From NCBI GenBank assembly GCA_016714905.1, contig JADKBW010000015.1, forward strand, positions 1 through 64,000: 64,000 bases of DNA, in the 5' to 3' direction. Of the stretch, positions 35,943-45,682 are shown piece after piece. The notes beneath the pieces were generated by a model that saw only the letters and a program-made list of their open reading frames with translations, made no database searches and was not told where the DNA came from. The number at the start of each line of letters is the position of its first letter. The stretch's first letter is position 1. Source of the DNA: Flavobacterium sp. (GTDB taxonomy: Bacteria > Bacteroidota > Bacteroidia > Flavobacteriales > Flavobacteriaceae). The position numbers were made by a program, and so were the translations under genes.

Positions 35943-36887
35943 TTATTGTTTACTCTGAACGTAATCAGATAACTCGTCTACATTACTGCTGAAAGAAAAT
36001 ATGCCATTTAATTTGAAATAATTACGCGGCTCCGTACAATAATCGTAAGCGTACTTCGCAAAATTCAATTTGTTATCTTCAAAACTAAAGGTGTTTGCAA
36101 TTTGTATGATTTGATCCACATTCAAACAATTAGCGGTAATCACTTGCTTCGCAGTTTTTAATCTCGTGTCTTCAACACTTTGTTGCTCTATGGTGGCCAT
36201 CGCTGCATTAAAATTACCCGGCGTCATGCAAGATCTTCTGCCGCATCCGCGCACTTCAACTTCTTCGACCTGTCCGATATTTGTTCCTGAATGCGTCGTT
36301 GTTGTTGTCGTTGTTTGCGTCACATTACCACCCATCGAATCATTAATCGATATCCCCATGTTGACTCCGCCAGCATTTACACCAATGCCAACATTCACAC
36401 CATCACTTTGTCTCGTTGTAGTTGTCGTAGTTTGGCTCACACCTCCAACTTGCTGAACAACTACTTGTCTTGGCTGACCATAATGCACTACATGTACATT
36501 GCTCGGTGGCACAAATCCTGGTTCAACAGGAATGGCTGAAAAGTAATTTAATTTTGCTTTCGACTTCACATTTTTGTCTCTTTTTATTCTGTATGTTACA
36601 TCGGAATAAACTCCGTCAACATCAGTAATCATTAAATTGTTTTTTGAAATTTCATTGATTGTCTTGTCTTCAAAAACAATTTTTGCATTGTAGTACGGTT
36701 GATTCAAATCTTCTACTCGAAGATTGGTTTGTGCGACATCATTTTGTTGCTCTCCATTCAAAATGAGGAAAAATTTATCTCCGCTATCGGAGAAAATGGT
36801 TAGATGCCCAACTGAACCCATCTGAGCGAAAGAGTAAGCTATTGTTACCAAGGTAAAAAGTAAAGTAAACTTGATTTTCATATGCAA
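35943..36887 (-). CDS. DUF4476-domain secreted protein
   Basis: 314 residues. Signal peptide MKIKFTLLFTLVTIAYSFA after an MH extension; the second Met (36881) may be the true start. Middle section rich in Gly, Asn, Val and Thr with two Thr runs (QTTTTTTRQ, QTTTTTTTHS). C-terminal DUF4476 helical domain (about 215-310), including LKTAKQVITANCLNVDQIIQ and FAKYAYDYCTEPRNYFKL. Common in Bacteroidota, function unknown to me. Monocistronic. Confidence 0.82.
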   Translation of the reverse strand: MHMKIKFTLLFTLVTIAYSFAQMGSVGHLTIFSDSGDKFFLILNGEQQNDVAQTNLRVEDLNQPYYNAKIVFEDKTINEISKNNLMITDVDGVYSDVTYRIKRDKNVKSKAKLNYFSAIPVEPGFVPPSNVHVVHYGQPRQVVVQQVGGVSQTTTTTTRQSDGVNVGIGVNAGGVNMGISINDSMGGNVTQTTTTTTTHSGTNIGQVEEVEVRGCGRRSCMTPGNFNAAMATIEQQSVEDTRLKTAKQVITANCLNVDQIIQIANTFSFEDNKLNFAKYAYDYCTEPRNYFKLNGIFSFSSNVDELSDYVQSKQ

Positions 36888-37117
36888 TTGTATTTTAATG
36901 TTAGTGATTTTTTTTACAAAATTTGACAGCGCTTTTCAAAAACGATGCCGCAAAATTATTAAAATATTTTTCAATGGTTTTATTTGAAATAAAAGAAATT
37001 TAGTAAATCGTCGAAATCGAACTTTTGGAGGCAAGTCGAGCGCTACATTTTTTGATTACCTTCGAATTGAGGTTGATATTTATTCATTACTTTTACTTTT
37101 TTCAAATCCACTCATAA

Positions 37118-38454
37118 ATGAACGCCACTTTACTCACCCTTTTGACTTTTTGTCTTGCTTTAGCCGTCGGAATTTTTATTGGAAAGCTTCTATTTACTGC
37201 TAGATCGCAATCTGAAAAATTGGATTAGAAGAGAAACTCATTGCTTTAACTTCTCAATTCAAGTCGATACAAGAGCAACTGAAAACTACCCAAACGGAAA
37301 AAGAAACCATTAGAGCCGAAAAAGACAGCTTAGCCATTCAACTTTCTAAGAAGGAAACTGATTTTGAAAATTTGTGGGAGCGCAATCTGGAACAAAAGCA
37401 AGAAGTAGAAAAATTACAAGAGAAATTTACAAAAGAGTTTGAAAATCTAGCGAACAAAATTCTGGAAGAAAAAACGAACAAATTCACAGAACAAAACAAA
37501 GAAAACATGAAAAACATCTTGTCGCCATTGCAAGATAAAATTCAATTGTTTGAAAAGAAAGTGGAAGATACGCATAAGGAAAGCATCGATTATCATGCGG
37601 CGTTACGTCAGCAAATTTTAGGCTTAAGTGAAATGAATGCGCAGATGAGTAAAGAGACCGTCAATCTAACCAAAGCGCTAAAAGGCGACAGCAAAATGCA
37701 AGGCAATTGGGGTGAATTGGTTTTAGAACGTGTTTTAGAAAAATCTGGGTTAGAAAAAGATCGAGAATATTATGTGCAACAAGCGCACACAAGCGAAGAT
37801 GGCCAGCGCGTATTTCCTGATGTTGTGATTAATTTACCTGATGGTAAAAAAATGATTGTCGATTCAAAAGTATCATTGACTGCTTATGAAAAATTCAGCA
37901 ACGAAGAAGATGACAATCTAAGAATGGGCTACCTGCGTGAACATGTCAATTCAATTAAGCGACATGTAGATCAATTAGGAGAAAAAAATTATCACGATTT
38001 GTATCAAATGGAAAGTCCTGATTTTGTGTTGCTGTTTATTCCAATTGAACCAGCTTTTGCCATTGCTTTAAATGAAGAGACTACACTCTATAATAAAGCC
38101 TTTGAGAAGAATATTGTTATCGTGACACCATCGACGTTACTAGCAACTTTGCGGACTATTGATAGCATGTGGACGAATCAAAAACAACAAGAAAATGCCT
38201 ACGAAATTGCGCGTCAGGCGGGTGCTTTGTATGATAAATTTGAAGGATTTGTGGCTGATTTGGTCAAAGTAGGCAACAAAATTAAAGACTCTAAAACCGA
38301 ATACGATGCCGCGATGAATAAATTGGTTGATGGAAAAGGCAATCTAATAACAAGTATAGAAAAGCTCAAGAAAATGGGTGCAAAAGCTAAAAAATCATTG
38401 CCTGAATCGGTTTTGAAAAGAGCGGAGACCGAAGATGAACAACTTTTGCCGTAA
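37118..38454 (+). pseudogene. rmuC: DNA recombination protein RmuC, frameshifted as sequenced
   Basis: Membrane-anchored nuclease-fold protein that limits recombination at inverted repeats. The true start is ATG 37118, giving a transmembrane anchor (MNATLLTLLTFCLALAVGIF). The frame stops at TAG near 37229; TTGGATTAGAAG lacks one base, and restoring it gives a coiled coil (LEEKLIALTSQFKS onward) that joins the open frame reading to 38454 (about 445 residues). RmuC core: QGNWGELVLERVLEKSGL, PDVVINLPDGKKMIVDSKVS, LLFIPIEPAFAIAL. Probable sequencing error. Confidence 0.88.
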
Positions 38455-38458
38455 TTGA

Positions 38459-39019
38459 ATGCTCATGGAAAAATTAAGCTACAAACCCGTCTCTTCGTCA
38501 CATATTCATATCTCTGAATTGATGCTTCCGTCCAACACCAATTTCAGTGGTAAGATTCATGGAGGTTATATTTTGTCTTTACTAGATCAGGCCGCTTTTG
38601 CGAGTGCTTCTAAGTTTTCAGGATATTATTGTGTCACCGCTTCTGTAGATCGCGTTGATTTTATAAATCCGATTGAAGTGGGCGAGTTAGTCACATTGAA
38701 AGCTTGCGTCAATTATGTTGGCAATAGTTCTATGATTGTGGGCATTCGCGTTGAAGCTGAAAATATTCAAACCGGCAAAATAAAACATTGCAACTCTTCC
38801 TATTTTACGATGGTTGCCAAAGATGAAAATGGGAAAAATGCAACGGTTCCTGGATTAGAATTGTGCCATGAAGAAGATATTCGCCGTTTCATAAATTGCA
38901 TCAAGCAAATCGACTTAAGGAAAGAAAGAGATCTTCACGAAGAAAAGTATAATTATTCCTCCTTTGACGCAAAAGCAATATTGCAAAAATACCGTGTGTT
39001 GCTGTCGTTAAAACCATAG
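38459..39019 (+). CDS. Acyl-CoA thioesterase (hotdog fold)
   Basis: 186 residues, cytoplasmic acyl-CoA hydrolase family. Key segments: NTNFSGKIHGGYILSLLDQA (with the N-x-x-G-x-x-HGG-x-x-x-x-x-D catalytic pattern), CVTASVDRVDFINPIEVGEL and GIRVEAENIQTGKIKHCNSS. A single hotdog domain plus a C-terminal helical tail. Starts 4 nt after the rmuC stop. Start may be Met 38459 or 38465. Confidence 0.9.
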   Translation: MLMEKLSYKPVSSSHIHISELMLPSNTNFSGKIHGGYILSLLDQAAFASASKFSGYYCVTASVDRVDFINPIEVGELVTLKACVNYVGNSSMIVGIRVEAENIQTGKIKHCNSSYFTMVAKDENGKNATVPGLELCHEEDIRRFINCIKQIDLRKERDLHEEKYNYSSFDAKAILQKYRVLLSLKP

Positions 39020-39023
39020 AACA

Positions 39024-39107
39024 ATTGTTAAATATCTTACAAACAAGTACTTTCTCTGAATTTTATGTCAGAAAATAACAGAAATATTAAATGTTTTGTT
39101 ATTTTTG
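39024..39107 (+). promoter_or_regulatory. Conserved upstream region of diheme cytochrome 1
   Basis: TTGTTAAATATCTTACAAAC at 39025-39044 is repeated with few changes upstream of the paralogous cytochrome (45580). TATTTTTG at 39100-39107 is an exact -7 element 27 nt before ATG. No matching TTG box. Confidence 0.5.
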
Positions 39108-39126
39108 AAGCTTATTATTTTGACAA

Positions 39127-40299
39127 ATGAAACGATACTACCCAATTGCTTTTTGCCTAATTTCATTAACAATTATAATTCTTTCGTGTTCAAAAAACGA
39201 GGATGATGATTATATCGACACTGCTGATTCCGCCAATAGAGGTATTGGTTCGACTAAAAGTGGCCCAATTCGATTTGATTTAGCTCAAACTCCATTTCCT
39301 AGATTATCCGATTACAAATTCTTTATTGGGGCATTGAAAGACCAAAAACCGGGTTATAAAGTGATTCCTTACGAACCTGCAAGTTCTTTGTTTTCAGATT
39401 ACGCTCATAAAAAGCGATTTGTTTGGATGCCAAGAGGTACCAAAGCAACCTACAATGGCGATAACAAAGTACTTGAATTGCCAATTGGATCAGTCTTAAT
39501 AAAAACCTTCTACTACGATAATGTGTTGCCAAACAATACGACGCGAATCATTGAAACGCGCCTAATGATACGAAAATCAACAGGTTGGATATTTGCCGAT
39601 TATGTTTGGAATGATGAGCAAACCGAAGCGTTTTTTAGCTTGGAAGGAAGTTTTACCCCAGTATCTTGGATTGACGAAAACAACCAAACAAGAAGCACTG
39701 AATATAGAATTCCTTCAGAAGCACAATGCGTAGTTTGTCACAAAAGACAAGAATTGGTAGATAATGAACTTCAAACTACTTATATACCTATTGGCATAAA
39801 ACCGCAAAATCTAAATTACAATTACAACTACGGTACAAGCTCAAGAAATCAATTGACACGATGGATGCAAGTCGGCTATCTAAATTCTAATTTCACTTTA
39901 CCTTCGGAAGAAAATACTACGGTAGATTACCGCGATCTCACAAAAACAATTTCACAAAGAGCGCGATCATACGTAGACATCAATTGTGCGCATTGCCATA
40001 CTACTGACAGACATTGTGATTACAGACCAATGCGATTTGCATACAGCGAAACTGGACTAGCAAATGGTGTTGGAAACACCAACATGGGGGCTTGCGTTGA
40101 TACACAAGATATGCAGAATTTCCCGTCTGACTTAAATACAATTGTAAAACCAGGAAGCACAGAACGATCCATGTTATTTTATAGAATCAATACCACAAAC
40201 GAAACATTTAGAATGCCGCTGCATGGAAGAACCATGCTACATGACGAAGGCATTGCCTTGATGGGACAGTGGATTAATTCGCTGGAAGACTGTCAATAA
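39127..40299 (+). CDS. SO2930-type diheme c-type cytochrome lipoprotein (1)
   Basis: 390 residues. Lipoprotein signal with Cys21 (IIILSCSKNED). Two heme c motifs: CVVCH (residues 201-205) and CAHCH (287-291). Conserved blocks RFDLAQTPFPRLSDYKFF, YEPASSLFSDYAHKKRFVWM and MPLHGRTMLHDEGIALMGQW match the SO2930/HNE_0200 family as I recall it. Predicted to face the periplasm or cell surface. First gene of a block with two FG-GAP/UnbV genes downstream (45-nt gaps). Redox partner unknown. Intact, unlike its paralogue at 45683. Confidence 0.87.
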   Translation: MKRYYPIAFCLISLTIIILSCSKNEDDDYIDTADSANRGIGSTKSGPIRFDLAQTPFPRLSDYKFFIGALKDQKPGYKVIPYEPASSLFSDYAHKKRFVWMPRGTKATYNGDNKVLELPIGSVLIKTFYYDNVLPNNTTRIIETRLMIRKSTGWIFADYVWNDEQTEAFFSLEGSFTPVSWIDENNQTRSTEYRIPSEAQCVVCHKRQELVDNELQTTYIPIGIKPQNLNYNYNYGTSSRNQLTRWMQVGYLNSNFTLPSEENTTVDYRDLTKTISQRARSYVDINCAHCHTTDRHCDYRPMRFAYSETGLANGVGNTNMGACVDTQDMQNFPSDLNTIVKPGSTERSMLFYRINTTNETFRMPLHGRTMLHDEGIALMGQWINSLEDCQ

Positions 40300-40344
40300 T
40301 AAAACCAAAGCAAAAACGCAATTTACAATCGAAAACAAATTATT

Positions 40345-42795
40345 ATGAAAAAAATTACTACTCTTATCTTGTTGCTCGTAATGGTGCAAAACATGATAGC
40401 CCAAGACACTTGCGCTACAGCAATACCAATCACTGCGGGTTTTTATGCGGTGAGTGCCATCAATGGAAGTCAAGTACCTACTCCACTTTGTGAAACGCAA
40501 TATGGACCTGTACCAGCAACTCGTCCACCTGGTGGTGAATGGTATTCTTATACTCCAACGGAAAACCATACTGTTACTGTAACAACGGATTTAAGTATTA
40601 ATGTTCCTTTAAGAGATACGCGTTTTCACGTTTATATAGGAAGTTGTGACAACCTAATTTGTTTTGAAGGTGATGATGATAGCGGCACGGGAAATTCCTC
40701 GACAAGTACATTTGACGTCATAGCAAATACAACTTATTATATAGCGTTTGACAACCGCTGGACCTCGTCTGGTTTTACTTTTCAGTTGAATGAAAATATA
40801 TTTGTTCCCGATCCGTGTAATACATCAACCCCAATTTCTGCTGGTACCACAATCGTAAATGCCATCGTTGGAGAAAACATTGCGACAAACTGCTCCTCTG
40901 CGACTTTGGCCAATTGGTATTCTTATGTTCCGACGCAAGATTACATTGTAACTGTTTCCTCTGATTTAATTATAAATTTATGTAAAGACACTAATTTCAG
41001 TGTTTATACCGGAAGTTGTGTTGGAGGATTAAACTGCCTTACAAGCGATGATAATTCAGGTGAAATTGAATGTGACGCCGGAGGTACAAGTTCACTTTTA
41101 TCAAAAAAAACATTTACGGTTGTAGCAGGAGTTACTTACTATATTGTTTGGGACAATAAGTGGAGCGCTGATGGATTTGAATTTAGTTTGACCGAAGCAG
41201 TAATTCCTGTTCCAGTAAATTATACTTCTCAGAGCATTTCAACCATAAATAGTGCATACAATATTTGCATAGTCGACATGAATAATGACGGTAAAGATGA
41301 TATTGCGGGTGTGAGTACGAGTAATTTGAAAGTACATTTTCAAGAACCTGGAGGTACTTTTTCTATCGCCAATTTCGCAGTACCAAATGGCACAACACTT
41401 CCTTCATGGAGTTTAGCAGCAGGAGATTACAATAGAGATGGGTTTAATGATTTAGTATTGGGTTCAGGAAACAAGCTCTCTTTTTGGGAATCGAATTCAA
41501 CTGGAACAGCTTACGTTAGTAGAACTCCCGGAGACTATATTTTCTGTCAAAGAACCAATTTTATTGATATAAATAATGATGGAAATTTAGATGCATTTTC
41601 TTGTCACGACGTTGATCCAAACGTATACTACTTGAATGATGGCGAAGGCAATTGGACCTACTATCAATCTGGGACTACTCCTGGGGCTTATATGTTAGGA
41701 ATCACTGCAAGTGGCGGAAATTATGCCTCTATTTGGACTGACTATGATAATGATGGAGACCGAGACTTATTTATTTCTAAATGTTCTGGACCTCCATGCG
41801 AATTGCATAGAAATGACGGTGGAGGTGTCTTTACTGATATTTCCGTGCAAGCTCAGATTAATGTGACTCCAATCCAATCTTGGTCTTCTGCTGTGGCAGA
41901 TTTTGATAATGACGGCGACATGGATATCATGATTGGATCGAATGGTAGCGTTAGAAACAAACTATTTAGAAATAATCTTGATACAACAAATGAAACAGAA
42001 GAGGCTTTTACAAATATTAGTGTAGGTTCAGGCTTAGATCAAGATTCCTTAACAAATAGAGATTATGTAGCTTATGATTTTGATAATGATGGCTTAGTTG
42101 ATATTTTGGGAAGTGGCAGTAGAATTATGTTTAATCAAGGAAATAATGTATTCGCTCAAACATTGTATACAGGGATGGCTATTGGCGCCGTAGGTGATTT
42201 GAATGACGATGGGTTTCTGGATATCCTGAATAATAATACCATCCGATACGCTGTTCCAAACGGAAATAACTGGTTTAAAGTAATTTTAAAAGGAATACAA
42301 AGTAATACCAACGGGATTGGAGCCAGATTAGAAATATATGGAGCGTTCGGTAAACAAATAAGAGATATTCGCAGCGGAGAAGGATTTGAGTATATGAGTT
42401 CATTAAATGGTCACTTCGGTTTGGGTCAAGCAACCACTATTGATCAACTCATCGTAAGATGGCCTTCTGGCATTGTAGACATCTATGCAAATCCAGAAAT
42501 AAATGGAGCATTCACCGTAACCGAAGGCGCTACGCTTGCGGTAAACGGGAATACAAATGCCATTTTTAGTGTTTATCCAAATCCAACTAAACAATTTATA
42601 TCTTTCAATGTCAATTCAAATGTTACTGAAAAATTAACAACAGCGCAAATTTTTGATTTGAGCGGAAGGTTGGTTTTTGAAACTCAGCTAACTTCGAACA
42701 GAATTAACATCGAGTCGCTGCAATCTGGAACTTATTTATTGCTCTTACAAAACGAAAAAGGAAAAGGATATAGTCAAAAATTTATTAAAGAATAG
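40345..42795 (+). CDS. FG-GAP/ASPIC-UnbV protein with T9SS sorting domain (A)
   Basis: 816 residues, exported. Signal peptide MKKITTLILLLVMVQNMIAQ. Two copies of a roughly 130-residue Cys-containing beta domain follow (about 21-150 and 157-287), each with a W-Y-S-Y-x-P-T segment. Then an FG-GAP/VCBS propeller (about 290-640) with seven or so D-x-N/D-x-DG-x-x-D Ca loops, for example DMNNDGKDD, DYDNDGDRD and DFDNDGDMD. An ASPIC/UnbV domain starts near 656 (RDIRSGEGFEYMSSLNGHFG), and a type A T9SS tail near 738 (VYPNPTKQFI to FIKE). Secreted across the outer membrane and probably anchored on the surface. Close paralogue of the next gene. Confidence 0.87.
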   Translation: MKKITTLILLLVMVQNMIAQDTCATAIPITAGFYAVSAINGSQVPTPLCETQYGPVPATRPPGGEWYSYTPTENHTVTVTTDLSINVPLRDTRFHVYIGSCDNLICFEGDDDSGTGNSSTSTFDVIANTTYYIAFDNRWTSSGFTFQLNENIFVPDPCNTSTPISAGTTIVNAIVGENIATNCSSATLANWYSYVPTQDYIVTVSSDLIINLCKDTNFSVYTGSCVGGLNCLTSDDNSGEIECDAGGTSSLLSKKTFTVVAGVTYYIVWDNKWSADGFEFSLTEAVIPVPVNYTSQSISTINSAYNICIVDMNNDGKDDIAGVSTSNLKVHFQEPGGTFSIANFAVPNGTTLPSWSLAAGDYNRDGFNDLVLGSGNKLSFWESNSTGTAYVSRTPGDYIFCQRTNFIDINNDGNLDAFSCHDVDPNVYYLNDGEGNWTYYQSGTTPGAYMLGITASGGNYASIWTDYDNDGDRDLFISKCSGPPCELHRNDGGGVFTDISVQAQINVTPIQSWSSAVADFDNDGDMDIMIGSNGSVRNKLFRNNLDTTNETEEAFTNISVGSGLDQDSLTNRDYVAYDFDNDGLVDILGSGSRIMFNQGNNVFAQTLYTGMAIGAVGDLNDDGFLDILNNNTIRYAVPNGNNWFKVILKGIQSNTNGIGARLEIYGAFGKQIRDIRSGEGFEYMSSLNGHFGLGQATTIDQLIVRWPSGIVDIYANPEINGAFTVTEGATLAVNGNTNAIFSVYPNPTKQFISFNVNSNVTEKLTTAQIFDLSGRLVFETQLTSNRINIESLQSGTYLLLLQNEKGKGYSQKFIKE

Positions 42796-42840
42796 TCAAA
42801 AAATACTGCTTTATTATCACTCATTTAATTTAAGAAAATC

Positions 42841-45294
42841 ATGAAAAAAATTACATTGTTAATCATTCTGCTTATCACAGGACATTATGTCAAAGCACAG
42901 GATACCTGTGCCACGGCGATACCAATTTCTCCAGGTTTCTATGTGGTAGACACCATAAACGGTACACAAGTTCCTTTACCTTTATGCGACACACAATACG
43001 GAGCTGTTCCTGCAGATCGTCCACCAGGTGGAGAATGGTATGTATATACACCTACGGAAAATCACTCGGTAACCGTTACCACAGATTTAGTGCAAAACAC
43101 ACCATTAATTGATACTCGTTTTCATGTTTACAAAGGAAGCTGCGATGCTTTAATTTGTCATGAAGGTGATGACGACGGTGGAAATGGACTTTCTTCAACC
43201 GCTACTTTTGATGTTATTGCCAACACTACCTATTATATTGCTTTCGATAATCGATGGACTTCCAATGGATTTACCTTTCGATTGACAGAAAATGTATTTG
43301 TACCAAACCCATGTAGTTCAGCAACTCCAGTGACCGCAGGAGTCACAACAGTGAATGCCATCGACGAGGATACTATTAATACACCGTGCTCTAGCGGAAC
43401 CATGGCGAAATGGTATGTATATACACCAACCATTAGCGCCAACGTAACAATATCGTCAGACTTGGTGCAAAATACCTGCATGAATACCACTTTTGATGTA
43501 TATACTGGGACTTGTACTGCATTGACTTGTTTTGTTAATGACGACGATTCTGGAATCATTACATGCGCTTCGGACAACACATCGTTACTTTCTAAAAGAA
43601 CATTTGCCGTTTCTGCTGGTCAAACTTATTACATAGCGTGGAGTAATCAATATAGTGATGCAGGCTTTGATTTTGAAATTACGGAAACTCCGATAGTTGT
43701 TCCTATTGACTATACAATTCAGAATGTTCCTACTATTGCCAGTAATTATAATATTTGTGTTGTTGATATGAACAATGATAATATTGACGACATGGTAGGC
43801 GTAAGTGCTAATAATTTAAAAATTCATTATCAGCAGCCTGGAGGTGGATTTACAGTTTCTGACTTTACAGTCTCTGGCACCAGTTTTATGCCCTCATGGA
43901 GCATGGCAGCTGGAGATTATAATAGAGATGGGTATAATGATTTGGTTTTGGGCGCAGGAAGTGGACTTTCAATCTGGACCGCTCAAGAAGAAGGTACAGG
44001 ATATACTGCTTATACTCCTGGCGAATATATCTTCTGCCAAAGAACTAATTTTGCAGATTTGAATCAAGATGGAAATCTAGATGTTTTCTCTTGCCATGAT
44101 ATCGCTCCAAACGTGTATTATTTGAATGATGGAAATGGAAATTTAACCCATTACCAAGTTGCTGTTACACCTGGAGCAATGAATTTAGGAGATAATGGGG
44201 GTAACTATTCCACATTATTTACAGACTTTGACAATGATGGAGATACCGATGTGTTTATCTCTAAATGCTCTGGACCACCGTGCGAATTGCATAGAAACGA
44301 CGGCGATGGAGTTTATACCAATATCTCGGCGCTAGCACAAATCAACGTTACACCAATTCAAACTTGGTCTTCAGGTATTGCAGATTTTGACAATGATGGC
44401 GATATGGATATCATCATCACTTCGAGCGGAAGCGCACATAAATTTTTTAGAAATAATTTAGATACCAGTAATTCCGTTGAGGAAGCATTTACAAACATTA
44501 CGGCTGGTTCTGGATGGGATACAAATCTATCCACGAATATCGATAATGTGGCTTATGATTTCGATAATGACGGACGTGTAGATGTACTTGGAGGCGGTGG
44601 TAAAATTATGTTCAACCAAGGAAACAATACTTTTGCACCAACAGCTTATCCTGCAATCCCAGGTTTCCCTGCAATAAGTGTAGGTGCCGTTGGAGACTTA
44701 AATAATGACGGTTTTCTTGACATTCAAAACGGTTCAAATATCAGATACGCGATTCCAAACGGAAATAATTGGTTCAAAGTACAATTACAAGGAACACAAA
44801 GTAATACGAATGGTATAGGCGCAAGAATTGAGATTTACGGTGATTTTGGAATTCAAATCAGAGATATCCGAAGCGGTGAAGGATTTAGATACATGCATTC
44901 TTTAAATGCGCATTTCGGCCTTGGTCAATCTACAGCAATAACACAACTTGTAATCAAATGGCCATCAGGAATTGTAGACACGATTGCAAATCCTGAAATT
45001 AATGCCGCTCTTCGAGTAACTGAAGGATCTACGTTAGCAGTAAACGGCAATACGAATTCTGTATTTACAATCTATCCTAACCCAGCAAAACAAGTGATTT
45101 CTATTAGCATGGATGCCAATTCAACGGAGAAACTTAAAGATGCACAAATATTTGATCTTAGTGGAAGAATGATTTTAGAAACAAAATTAACCTCATCACA
45201 AATTAATATTGGAAGTTTACAAACTGGAACCTACCTTCTATTATTGACAAACGAGCAAGGAAAAGGCTTCACTCAAAAGTTTATTAAGGAATAG
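42841..45294 (+). CDS. FG-GAP/ASPIC-UnbV protein with T9SS sorting domain (B)
   Basis: 817 residues, the same architecture as the gene just upstream and very similar throughout, so a tandem duplicate. Signal peptide MKKITLLIILLITGHYVKAQ; two N-terminal Cys-containing domains; Ca loops DMNNDNIDD, DYNRDGYND, DFDNDGDTD, DFDNDGDMD, DFDNDGRVD; UnbV segment near 658 (RDIRSGEGFRYMHSLNAHFG); T9SS tail from about 741 (IYPNPAKQVISI). Divergence is greater in the second N-terminal domain than in the propeller. Ends with its own terminator. Confidence 0.87.
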   Translation: MKKITLLIILLITGHYVKAQDTCATAIPISPGFYVVDTINGTQVPLPLCDTQYGAVPADRPPGGEWYVYTPTENHSVTVTTDLVQNTPLIDTRFHVYKGSCDALICHEGDDDGGNGLSSTATFDVIANTTYYIAFDNRWTSNGFTFRLTENVFVPNPCSSATPVTAGVTTVNAIDEDTINTPCSSGTMAKWYVYTPTISANVTISSDLVQNTCMNTTFDVYTGTCTALTCFVNDDDSGIITCASDNTSLLSKRTFAVSAGQTYYIAWSNQYSDAGFDFEITETPIVVPIDYTIQNVPTIASNYNICVVDMNNDNIDDMVGVSANNLKIHYQQPGGGFTVSDFTVSGTSFMPSWSMAAGDYNRDGYNDLVLGAGSGLSIWTAQEEGTGYTAYTPGEYIFCQRTNFADLNQDGNLDVFSCHDIAPNVYYLNDGNGNLTHYQVAVTPGAMNLGDNGGNYSTLFTDFDNDGDTDVFISKCSGPPCELHRNDGDGVYTNISALAQINVTPIQTWSSGIADFDNDGDMDIIITSSGSAHKFFRNNLDTSNSVEEAFTNITAGSGWDTNLSTNIDNVAYDFDNDGRVDVLGGGGKIMFNQGNNTFAPTAYPAIPGFPAISVGAVGDLNNDGFLDIQNGSNIRYAIPNGNNWFKVQLQGTQSNTNGIGARIEIYGDFGIQIRDIRSGEGFRYMHSLNAHFGLGQSTAITQLVIKWPSGIVDTIANPEINAALRVTEGSTLAVNGNTNSVFTIYPNPAKQVISISMDANSTEKLKDAQIFDLSGRMILETKLTSSQINIGSLQTGTYLLLLTNEQGKGFTQKFIKE

Positions 45295-45321
45295 AAAAAC
45301 ACTTAATTAACTATCCAAATT

Positions 45322-45366
45322 AAGAGCATCAATTTGAAAAAATTTTTTCAGATTGGTGCTCTTTTT
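45322..45366 (+). terminator. Terminator after FG-GAP protein B
   Basis: AAGAGCATCAAT and ATTGGTGCTCTTTTTA form a long imperfect stem followed by T. The rest of the 388-nt spacer (45367-45578) shows no gene. Confidence 0.7.
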
Positions 45367-45578
45367 AATTATGAATGCCTTACGCTGAAAAATATCTGAA
45401 ATATTTTCAATCAACAAAAATAGAAGTATATCATACTTTGAAGATGTTCCCTTCCAAATAATAAATTTGAGTTATTAAAAAACAAAAGCCACGGTCGGCT
45501 TCTGTATTTCTATTTTCCATCTGCGTTTTTTACACTTCTTGCGTTAACAGAAATTGCACCCAACGCGCTAGTATGACA

Positions 45579-45663
45579 ACTGTTAAATATCTAACAAATA
45601 AGTATTTTCTTTGTTTTTAGACGAGGTGAATTAACAATTATGTTATTTTAATTATTACTTTTG
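45579..45663 (+). promoter_or_regulatory. Conserved upstream region of diheme cytochrome 2
   Basis: CTGTTAAATATCTAACAAAT at 45580-45599 matches the block upstream of cytochrome 1. TACTTTTG at 45656-45663 is an exact -7 element, again 27 nt before ATG. Confidence 0.5.
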
Positions 45664-45682
45664 AAAACTAATAAATTTATTT

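Noticed and set aside
36166..36539. Plus-strand frames antisense to the DUF4476 gene with Val/Cys runs
   Set aside because: Shadows of Thr-rich coding sequence on the other strand.
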